A DNA stretch of 62,752 bases from Streptomyces muensis (lineage in GTDB: Bacteria > Actinomycetota > Actinomycetes > Streptomycetales > Streptomycetaceae), in the NCBI RefSeq assembly GCF_021474425.1, contig NZ_JAKEIP010000025.1, positions 1 to 62,752 of the forward strand, written 5' to 3'. The notes beneath the pieces were generated by a model that was given only the letters and a program-made list of their open reading frames with translations, was not told the DNA's origin and ran no database searches. Both the position numbers and the translations under genes were made by a program. Each line of letters begins with the position of its first letter. Position 1 is the stretch's first letter. Below, in pieces: positions 16,714-23,468 of the stretch.

Positions 16714-17784
16714 TCAGCTCTCCGTCCACAGTCTTTTCATCAGATGCCGCCTGTCGTCGGGTGCCGGAACTCTGCGAAAGACGCCGGGAGATACCCGGTG
16801 AATGCAATCGACGCCATACCGGTGCAACAACTGAAGTTCCCGCTCATCGGGCTGAGCAGGGAGCAGTACGGCAAGCCGGTCCACAGGACGCGGACTGTGC
16901 GGAGCATAGTCCAACAACTGGGAGAGGGCCTCACGCACGTACGAGTGCCCGGTACGGCTCTTCGCTTCGATCACCTCCACACTGTCAGGTCCCTGTATAT
17001 AGATGTCACAGAGGCCGACTGGAGAGCGGAAGCGCTCAGCAGCGACGGCGAGCGTGGCGCAGAACTCCATGACCAACGGCTGTTCGTCGCGCCTGTACAG
17101 GGTCGTCGCCGCCGCACGCTCGAAGCTGACGAGCGGCGTATGCTGCTGCTCCAATGCAGCCCGCCGAACCGGAGACGGATCGCGGGAAGGCGGCTTCTCG
17201 ATGCCGAGTTGCTCCAGCACCGTCCTGGTTGTTATGCGCAAACCCTCTATGACAGCCCGGGCTTTATTGCCTTCGAGTACCAACTGGCCTGGGAATCCGT
17301 AGTTCTTGGAGTATCCGATCAGTTCAGCTAGTTCCTCGTATGAAACGTCAGCTGGGACGAAGTCCCGCAGGCTGTAAACGGTATGCCAACTCTTACCTCC
17401 GGGCGATGGAGGCCAGAGCGTGTCGGCAACCTCGCCGTTGACGAAGATGACGCCGACTTCTCCTACAGCGAGCACCTTCTTCGCCCCAGTGAACAGGGCC
17501 ACGTCGCCTGTACGAACGCTGAACATGGCCGTGTCATGAGTCGATGTGGCACCCCAAAAGCGGGCCGCGCCCGTTGGATGAAGGCGGCTGAGCTGCTCAA
17601 GTTGTCGAGGCGACAGACACCTCGACAACTTCCCCCCGTTAAAGGGCACTTCCTGCTCAAGGGTGTCACGCCAATGCCTACGCGACTCCTTACTTCCGTA
17701 TGCCGGACACACAAGCACTCGTGCTTCGAAGTCGATGTCCGACACAGAGCCCGCCGCGCCCTGGGCGATGTCAGCCGCATACAC
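16714..17784 (-). CDS. Orphan modified-DNA-type nuclease: reader domain plus PD-(D/E)XK
   Basis: A 356-residue protein. The central part (about 85-170: TGDVALFTG, LAVGEVGVIF, ADTLWPPSP, WHTVYSLRD, then YEELAELIGYS) resembles the EVE/YTH-like modified-base reader domains of McrB-type and other type IV restriction proteins. The C-terminal part is a PD-(D/E)XK nuclease: D at CDIYIQ, E-A-K at EVIEAKSR, and Q at LSQLLDYA. It stands alone, so I infer a type IV-like restriction enzyme. The GTG start at 17784 is 6 nt downstream of a TATGAT box, suggesting a leaderless transcript. Base composition is visibly lower in GC than its neighbours, consistent with recent transfer. Confidence 0.6.
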   Translation of the reverse strand: MYAADIAQGAAGSVSDIDFEARVLVCPAYGSKESRRHWRDTLEQEVPFNGGKLSRCLSPRQLEQLSRLHPTGAARFWGATSTHDTAMFSVRTGDVALFTGAKKVLAVGEVGVIFVNGEVADTLWPPSPGGKSWHTVYSLRDFVPADVSYEELAELIGYSKNYGFPGQLVLEGNKARAVIEGLRITTRTVLEQLGIEKPPSRDPSPVRRAALEQQHTPLVSFERAAATTLYRRDEQPLVMEFCATLAVAAERFRSPVGLCDIYIQGPDSVEVIEAKSRTGHSYVREALSQLLDYAPHSPRPVDRLAVLLPAQPDERELQLLHRYGVDCIHRVSPGVFRRVPAPDDRRHLMKRLWTES

Positions 17785-17796
17785 GGAGTGATCATA
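17785..17796 (-). promoter_or_regulatory. Predicted -10 box for leaderless nuclease gene
   Basis: On the minus strand TATGAT (17796-17791) is followed by 6 nt and the GTG start at 17784, and no ribosome binding site exists. No clear -35 hexamer was found at 17-18 bp. Confidence 0.4.
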
Positions 17797-18491
17797 ACCG
17801 TAAATCAGGTAATCATACTAGCTATCGCGGTCTCCAGCCGTGCTCCTCACTGGGACAATCCCCCATATAGGCGGGCGAGTTGGCTATGACCTTGCCCGTG
17901 GATACGGTTCGGGGCGAGCGGCACGTCGCCAATGATGCCCGTACGGGCGCGGCCCAGGAACCCGGTTGCTCTATGGGTCGCTTGGAAGGTGCACGTCACT
18001 GCGACTGGGCCATGCTCGACGTCCACACGGGCGGACGACTCCCCCGACGGCCACTCGGACAACCGCTCCCGTCTACTCATCCGCCACCATCACGGTGCGC
18101 TCTCCTCCCTCGCTGCCACTCCACCCCGTCACCCTGGCCAGCCCTGTGCACGTGGCGTGTCGTGGAATACCGAGGAGACTTCAAGCTCAGCATGGACGCC
18201 TGTTGACTCGGCGAGGGCCAGACCACCTGCCGGGACTGCTGAATACACTGGCTCCTGATCAGCATGCTCGCCGCCACTCGGTCCCGTACCAACGCTCCCG
18301 CCCGGCACCCACCTCGCCCTGCCAGCGCCTGAGAACTCCTGCGGCCACCGCAAGCCACCGTGCCGCAGTACCACCGCCCCGCGGGGCCATGACGGAGAAG
18401 CCGTGATCAAGGACTGGGCCGACGGTACGGTACGGAATCGGGGGTCACCGCTCGCACGTAACTACTCACCCGCCACCGGCAAGTACACCTC
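17797..18491. other. Gene-free stretch
   Basis: About 700 bp with several overlapping open frames of 60-146 codons on both strands. None shows a ribosome binding site, clean codon bias or recognisable protein. I see no repeat or RNA gene in it; it probably contains promoter sequence and decayed DNA. Confidence 0.4.
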
Positions 18492-18677
18492 TCACACGTC
18501 CGTCACAAACCCCACGAACCGAGACCACTCATCACGGCTGGCGGCGAAGTGAGGGCGCATCACGTCCTTGGAGTCCCGTACGCACACGGCCTGTTCGGTT
18601 ATGGCGACCTCGACGCAGTCGTCGCCCGAGCTGCCGCTGTAGCTGGACTTGAACCAGGCCAGTTCCGTCGTGCTCAT
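18492..18677 (-). CDS. DUF397 domain protein
   Basis: A 61-residue DUF397 protein: LAWFKSSYSG, the DDCVEVA segment, VCVRDSKD and a C-terminal DEWSRFVGFV are the family hallmarks. In Streptomyces these small proteins accompany XRE/DUF5753 regulators and ATP-binding proteins in many paralogous trios (whiJ/abaA-like), thought to tune development and secondary metabolism. It overlaps the upstream regulator's stop as ATGA (18674-18677), so the two are co-translated. All three members of a trio are present here. Confidence 0.9.
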   Translation of the reverse strand: MSTTELAWFKSSYSGSSGDDCVEVAITEQAVCVRDSKDVMRPHFAASRDEWSRFVGFVTDV

Positions 18678-19546
18678 AGCTCTCCTCGGAGTCGCTCCAG
18701 CAGACCCCGGGAATCTTTGGGGTTCAGGGCCTGCGAGCGCAGTGTGTCATAGCGCTGACAGAGGAGGCTCACCTCTTTCGGATCAGAGATCAACCGACCG
18801 TTCTCCTGCCCTTCGGAGTACGCCAGCCGTTGCCCCTTCGGTGTCTCCAAGAGGCGTACGGGACCATCCATGCAGGCATGGAACTCCGCATCCAGCGGCA
18901 TTACTTGTAGCGTCACGTTGCGAGGCGCAGTACGTTCCAAGACGTAGTCCAACTGGTGGCGCTGCACGTCACGACCGCCCAGCCTGCGCCGGAATACCGC
19001 CTCCTCCACAATGAAGTGGAACGGAACAGTAGGCCGCTCCAGCAGCATCCTCTGCCGATCCAGCCTCGCCGTGATCTGAGCCTCCAACTGCTCGTCGGTC
19101 AGTAGCGGAATGCGGTTCTCGAACAGAGCCCGCGCATACCCCTCCGACTGCAGCAACCCCGGCACCAGCCGGCACTCGTACGTGCACAGACTCACCGCCA
19201 CCCGCTCCAGCCGAGCCCACTGACGGAACCACGCCGCGAGCCCGACGTCCCCGCGCCCCCGTGTCACGTACTTCGACGACTTCCGCAGCGCCCCCGTGTT
19301 CCCCAGCGCATCCTCGGACCGCTCCACCAACGCCACGTCGGGCATTCGGCGCCCCAACTCCACCGACTCCACAGTGTGCCTGGAGAAGCTCACCAGGTTC
19401 GCGAACTCGGTTCTGCTGTACCCCGCGTGCTCGCGCAATGCCTGCAGGACTGCCCCGAACGTCCGCAGACTGTCCGAGGGATCGGGCTCCCGGTCCGCGT
19501 CGCCGCCCGGCATGTCCTCGTCGTCCACCACACCGCCGTCGGTCAT
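18674..19546 (-). CDS. XRE-family regulator with DUF5753
   Basis: A 290-residue regulator. After an acidic start, residues about 26-80 form an XRE helix-turn-helix (GAVLQALREHAGYSRTEFA, then FSRHTVESVELGRR). The rest is the DUF5753 domain (WFRQWARLERVAVSL, YECRLVPGLLQSEGYARAL, LDYVLE, VMPLD, LLCQRYDTLRSQAL) typical of streptomycete paralogues. ATG 19546 has a GGAGGTGG site; the frame runs much further upstream but that part is a shadow of the divergent gene. Likely controls the divergent ATP-binding gene and the coupled DUF397 gene. Confidence 0.9.
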   Translation of the reverse strand: MTDGGVVDDEDMPGGDADREPDPSDSLRTFGAVLQALREHAGYSRTEFANLVSFSRHTVESVELGRRMPDVALVERSEDALGNTGALRKSSKYVTRGRGDVGLAAWFRQWARLERVAVSLCTYECRLVPGLLQSEGYARALFENRIPLLTDEQLEAQITARLDRQRMLLERPTVPFHFIVEEAVFRRRLGGRDVQRHQLDYVLERTAPRNVTLQVMPLDAEFHACMDGPVRLLETPKGQRLAYSEGQENGRLISDPKEVSLLCQRYDTLRSQALNPKDSRGLLERLRGEL

Positions 19547-19715
19547 CCGCGGCCACCTCCGGTTCCGTACCCGCGCTGTTTCGCCGTCCCACAGCCGACG
19601 ACACCCAGCGTGACGCATGAACCGTCGTACCGTCCACGGAATGTGTCCGTACGCTGACGCAGCGTACGGACCGTGTATCTGGAATGCGCCCACGCGCACC
19701 CGCCACTGTGGGCTC

Positions 19716-20186
19716 ATGAGCGCAAGCACATCCCAACTCTCCGTCACCGCGTACACGTTCACCCAGCTTCTGTCGTCCACCCGCCGCGGCGCCCGTCTCG
19801 CCCGTCTCCTCGCCGCCGAGCAGCTCCGCGCATGGCCGGTGCCACCCAGCGTCACCGAGCGCGCCGAGCAGATCGTGGCCGAACTCGCTGCCAACGCCGC
19901 CCTGCACGGTCGTGTCAACGGCCGAGACTTCCGGCTCACCGTCGCCCTGGATGCCACGGCCGGCGTGCTCCGTATCGCTGTCACCGACGCTCGGGGCGAG
20001 CGCATCCCGTCGCCGCCTGCCGAGTGCGGAACGCCCCTGGACACCGAGTCCGGCCGCGGCTTGCTCCTGGTCATCGCTCTCGCCGACCGCTGGGGCGTCG
20101 AGCCGTACCCGCCCGGCGGCAAGACGGTCTGGGCCGAGTGCGTCTGCGAGATCCTTGGCCCGGACCCGCACAGCGGGCGAAGCTGA
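19716..20186 (+). CDS. ATP-binding protein, anti-sigma/SpoIIAB-like
   Basis: A 156-residue HATPase_c_2 protein: the N-box is ELAANAALHG, the G1-like segment is AVTDARGERIP, and the G2-like DTESGRGLLLV and ALADRWGVE follow. Such GHKL proteins act as anti-sigma kinases or, in Streptomyces trios, partners of DUF397/XRE proteins. ATG 19716 is chosen because the family normally begins shortly before the SVTAYTFTQ segment. Divergent from the XRE gene, with 169 bp of shared promoter between. Confidence 0.8.
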   Translation: MSASTSQLSVTAYTFTQLLSSTRRGARLARLLAAEQLRAWPVPPSVTERAEQIVAELAANAALHGRVNGRDFRLTVALDATAGVLRIAVTDARGERIPSPPAECGTPLDTESGRGLLLVIALADRWGVEPYPPGGKTVWAECVCEILGPDPHSGRS

Positions 20187-20469
20187 CCACGACGGCTGGG
20201 CGCGGTTCACCGGACACACGGCAGGCGGCTGAACACAGCAGTCCGCCATGGCCGATGAGTTCAATGAGTTCAGACCAGACGTCCGGGTGAGCCGCTGAAG
20301 GCATGCGCCCGTGTGCCGTCCCTGAGAGGTCCTGCCAATGACCTCGCATTCGATAGCGCGAACCGCAACGGCTCCCGAACCTGAAGATGCAGGAAGTATC
20401 GGAGAAACGATCCAGAACTGTCAGCCTGAATGGGAGACTTGGGACCTAACGACCTAAGGAGTTCAAGGC

Positions 20470-21019
20470 ATGACAACAGATGCCCACGACAGACCGGCTC
20501 CGGCAGCAGACATACGTGGGCAGCGAGTCCTCGACCTCCTGGACAAGGCAATCGGCGGCCAGAGCCCGCTGGTGTGCAACCGGAGTCGCACTGGCACTGT
20601 CGGCAGGCGAGGCTCTGTCATCTCTTGAGCTGAGCGCACTCTTCGCGCTCTCGATCGCCGAAGTCCACGGAGTCCCCATCGACGAGGTCGAGCGCCGCCG
20701 AACGATCGTGATGGGAATCATGCTCGGCGGGAGCGGCTCCACCACCATTACCAAGGTCGCCGAACGTACGGGGCAACACTGGGGACGTCAGGTGGTCGCC
20801 AAGGTGCCCGTCGAGACGTTGCGTCAGATCAACAAGATCCTGGGGAAGAACTTCATCACGAAGTACGGGACCAAGCAGGGCATCATCGTTCTCGGTCGAG
20901 TGGCACCGTTCGGTATCGGCGCTGTGATCGGTGGTGGCGCCAACGCTGCCATTGCCGCTTTGGCTGTGAGGGCCGGTCGTCGTGCATTTGGGCCACCCCC
21001 AACGTCGTGGGATGGCTGA
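20470..21019 (+). pseudogene. Decayed EcsC-like gene with internal deletion/frameshift
   Basis: Two frames give pieces of one protein. From ATG 20470 the frame reads a plausible N-terminus (RGQRVLDLLDKAIGGQSPLV) and stops at about 20628. The main frame, offset by one, carries the C-terminal part (ALALSAGEALSSLELSALF, AEVHGVPIDEVERRR, RTGQHWGRQVV, GAVIGGGANAAIAAL). Relatives that I remember in actinobacteria have about 40 more residues between these pieces (a PGVGT-type segment), so a deletion plus frameshift seems to have removed them. The EcsC assignment rests on the Gly-rich C-terminus and is tentative. Confidence 0.5.
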
Positions 21020-21128
21020 TGCGCAGCACACCCACAAGGTCCGAGAACTCGACTGGCTGAAATTCGGTGCGCTGAAGGGCGTCGAGAACCGCGCCTCCGC
21101 CACCGAGGTCGACTTCGTCAACGTGTAG
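21012..21128 (+). CDS. Possible 38-residue small protein
   Basis: An open frame starting inside the end of the EcsC-like remnant (ATG 21012) and ending at TAG 21126. It encodes a charged peptide with LDWLKFGALKGVENRAS. Third positions are GC-rich, but the length is too short for certainty. It may be a fragment of a larger lost protein. Confidence 0.25.
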   Translation: MADAQHTHKVRELDWLKFGALKGVENRASATEVDFVNV

Positions 21129-21248
21129 TCAGGCTCCGTGCCATCTCCACGAGTTACCTCGAACGTCCCGTTCGAGTAGCCGCCAAGGTGCAGGCCCAGA
21201 CCGGCGGGACGCAGCAGCGGATACGGGAGACATCAGCACAGCCAGGGG

Positions 21249-21935
21249 GTGCCTGTGGGCGGCGGAGGGTTCAACCGTACGTGTTTGAAGTGCCGCAACT
21301 CCATCGAGGTCGACCAGGACGGCCGTGTGGTCGCCCATGACAGGCCGGTAAGCCGATTCCCCTGTCATGCCTCCGGCCAGCTCGCCGCACTCGTGTCGGT
21401 CGAGTGGGGGCCCGGACCTCGACGTAGCCAGCGGATTGCGGGCGGGGGCAAAGGACCCAGGCGCGACCGGCGGAAGAGGACCGAGTACCTCAAGCCCCCT
21501 GAGTGGTTGCCGAATTATCAGGGTGAGCGTCTGCCGACAATCGGCTTGCCCGCCAAGGGGTGGTTCAGTGTCTGGTTCCCGGCTCACACGATGTGGGAGC
21601 ACGAGCGGAAACTCTCCGGCTGGGTCGGAAGCGATCGATCGCTGCGCTGGGACGGCCACGAGAAGTGTTGGACGGTTTCCAGCGCTCACTTCCCCCGCGT
21701 AAGCCGGGAGTTGCTCCGCCGATATCCGAGCGTCCTCATCGGCCGTGAGTACAACCCGCGTGAAAGATGCAACTCGTCCTGCCAGAACGCCCAGGGCTTT
21801 CTGTGTACCTGCTCCTGCCGTGCCAAGTACCACGGCCGTGGGAAATGGCGAAGCGGGTGGAGGACCCTCGGAGAGTTCAGCGGTCTGCGCGCGGGGAGGC
21901 CGTGGCACTGGATGGCCGTTTCCGTTGCCGACTGA
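21249..21935 (+). CDS. Cysteine-rich protein, possible zinc-binding
   Basis: A 228-residue protein starting at GTG 21249. An N-terminal pair CLKC (residues 12-15) and a C-terminal cluster CNSSCQNAQGFLCTCSCRA (about 179-197) followed by KYHGRGKW suggest two zinc-binding knuckles. The middle (about 80-150) is Trp-rich (WFSVWFPAHTMWEHERKLSGW). I have an impression that this C-terminal pattern (C..C..A.G..C.C.C...HG) recurs in actinobacterial mobile elements, but I cannot name a family or function. Confidence 0.5.
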   Translation: MPVGGGGFNRTCLKCRNSIEVDQDGRVVAHDRPVSRFPCHASGQLAALVSVEWGPGPRRSQRIAGGGKGPRRDRRKRTEYLKPPEWLPNYQGERLPTIGLPAKGWFSVWFPAHTMWEHERKLSGWVGSDRSLRWDGHEKCWTVSSAHFPRVSRELLRRYPSVLIGREYNPRERCNSSCQNAQGFLCTCSCRAKYHGRGKWRSGWRTLGEFSGLRAGRPWHWMAVSVAD

Positions 21936-22059
21936 TCGCCTCGGCCCCCGCTCGCGGAGCAAGGCCTGCGAAGGGCCGAGCCCCGCGCCCCGCTCCTACC
22001 GACGGCGCGTTCACCGCCTGCGCGACCATCTGGACGGCTCGGAGTCTGGCTCCCGGCCG

Positions 22060-22545
22060 TCACACGGCAACCACGTGCACGTCCGTCGGCGCGAGAACCG
22101 TCAGATAGGCATGGATGTCCCCCGGGTCGCTGGTGAAGATCACCGCACTGCCGTGTCGGGCGGCCGCCAGTGTCACCCAGGCGTCCACCGCGTCCGGCCG
22201 CTTCTTCGCCGGCAGGGCCGCCCGCCCCAGGGCAGTGCCGATGCGCCACCAGTCCGCGAGGTCGGGGCCCGTCGCGCAGGCCAGACACTCCGGACGCCCT
22301 GCCTTCGTCTCACGCATGGGCGGCTCGGACGTGCGGGCCTGTGGGACCGTGCAGTCCTTGAGGACCCTGGACAAGGCGTGCACCAGCGCCGGCTGAGGGC
22401 GCCACACCTGGGCGAGGACCGGGCCGAGTACCAGCGCCCGGTGCGGGACCGTGCGCAGGCCCTCGTGGAGAGCGACCGCCTTCGCCTTGCGGTCTGCAAG
22501 TGCGATGAGCATGCCTGTGTCGTAGACCGGCACCCGTGCGCTCAT
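22060..22545 (-). CDS. PIN-domain toxin
   Basis: A 161-residue VapC-type PIN nuclease that would cleave RNA. The first acidic residue is in VYDTGMLIALAD, a central segment LKDCTVPQ aligns with the second, DAVDAWVTLAAARHG with the third and fourth, and FTSDPGDIHAYL is the closing motif. The start overlaps the upstream antitoxin stop (ATGA at 22542-22545), the usual type II toxin-antitoxin layout. It likely stabilises the island or acts in abortive infection. Confidence 0.8.
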   Translation of the reverse strand: MSARVPVYDTGMLIALADRKAKAVALHEGLRTVPHRALVLGPVLAQVWRPQPALVHALSRVLKDCTVPQARTSEPPMRETKAGRPECLACATGPDLADWWRIGTALGRAALPAKKRPDAVDAWVTLAAARHGSAVIFTSDPGDIHAYLTVLAPTDVHVVAV

Positions 22546-22871
22546 GCGGCGTGCCCCGGACGGCGGCCTTGCCGGTCCCGGCCCTGGACCAGGCGCAGAG
22601 CCTCCTCGACCTCGCGGCGTTCCTGTTCCGTCAGTTCCACGGCCGGTTCGGGGGCGGGTTCGGGGGGCAGCGCATCTGCCGCCCGCTCCGCCTGGGCGAT
22701 GAGTGCGTCCACCTCGACGAACTGTTCCTCTATGGCATCACTCTCGGCCATCTGGCGCGTCGCGGCGTGCACCATGTACGCCGAGACGTCCATACCCGCC
22801 CGTTCCGCATGCTGCCTGATGCGTTCGGCCTGGTCCTGCTCCAAGCTGATACTGATTCGCGCCTTTGCCAC
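22542..22871 (-). CDS. Antitoxin of the PIN toxin, ribbon-helix-helix type
   Basis: A 109-residue protein with an RHH-like N-terminus (ARISISLEQDQAERIRQHAE, then GMDVSAYMVHAATRQM), expected to bind the operon promoter, and an acidic/basic C-terminal tail (about 60-109) for toxin neutralisation. It precedes and overlaps the PIN gene. The region before its start (22872-22900) should carry the autoregulated promoter; a TATGACGACTATG-like AT-richer patch is visible there. Confidence 0.75.
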   Translation of the reverse strand: MAKARISISLEQDQAERIRQHAERAGMDVSAYMVHAATRQMAESDAIEEQFVEVDALIAQAERAADALPPEPAPEPAVELTEQERREVEEALRLVQGRDRQGRRPGHAA

Positions 22872-23015
22872 GAAGGCATCGTAATACGCGTATGACGACT
22901 ATGCGAGTGCGGTCGAGGGCAATCGGGCGCGCCCCTCTCCTCAGCGCTCGTTTCGTACCACCCCGCAGGTCCGCCGTCCGCCCCGTACGGCGGACTGCGG
23001 TCTGGCGGCGATCCG

Positions 23016-23468
23016 TCAACCCATCCTGGGTGCCAAGGCTCCGATCACCCGCTCGACGTCATCCCGCCAAGCATGCAACTCCGCGTGGGTGGGGGCGAGT
23101 TCGTAGCCGTGGTAATGGCAGGCCCGGCTGAGGCCGGCCCAGGCCGCCGACCAGCGGCGAGCCGTGTCGGGGTCAGCGTAGGACTCCAGACACAGAGCCT
23201 GGGCGTGGGTCGGGCAGTGGGCGAGGCGTGGCTGGCGGTTGTGCCAGTAGCGGCGCAGGGCCTCTTCGAGGGCGTGGCGCAGCAGCAGGGCGACGGCGCG
23301 CGGCCAGACGCCGGTGATGGAGACGGTGGCCGTGCCGAGCAGCCGGTCCGCGCCTGCCAGCAGTTCTTCCGGGGTCGAGGAGGGTGACAAGACCGAGGGG
23401 GACGGGGTGGCGGAGGGCCTGGGCCGGCGTGCGGGCGGGACCGGCGCTGCCGGACTGGTCGTGGTCAC
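23016..23468 (-). CDS. Small HEPN-like partner of the RloC-like ATPase
   Basis: A 150-residue protein starting at GTG 23468, overlapping the ATPase stop as GTGA. After a Pro/Ser-rich N-terminus (1-30), residues 32-145 are helical (WPRAVALLLRHALEEALRRY) and contain SRACHYHGYELAPT. The R115-x4-H120 pattern is typical of HEPN RNases, and E68/E69 could complete a catalytic triad. HEPN proteins cut RNA or pair with toxins. The long open frame continuing to 24797 is a shadow of the ATPase gene. I infer a two-gene module. Confidence 0.6.
   Translation of the reverse strand: MTTTSPAAPVPPARRPRPSATPSPSVLSPSSTPEELLAGADRLLGTATVSITGVWPRAVALLLRHALEEALRRYWHNRQPRLAHCPTHAQALCLESYADPDTARRWSAAWAGLSRACHYHGYELAPTHAELHAWRDDVERVIGALAPRMG

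Noticed and set aside
17932..18410. Overlapping small frames on both strands
   Set aside because: No ribosome binding site, no coherent codon bias and no recognisable protein.
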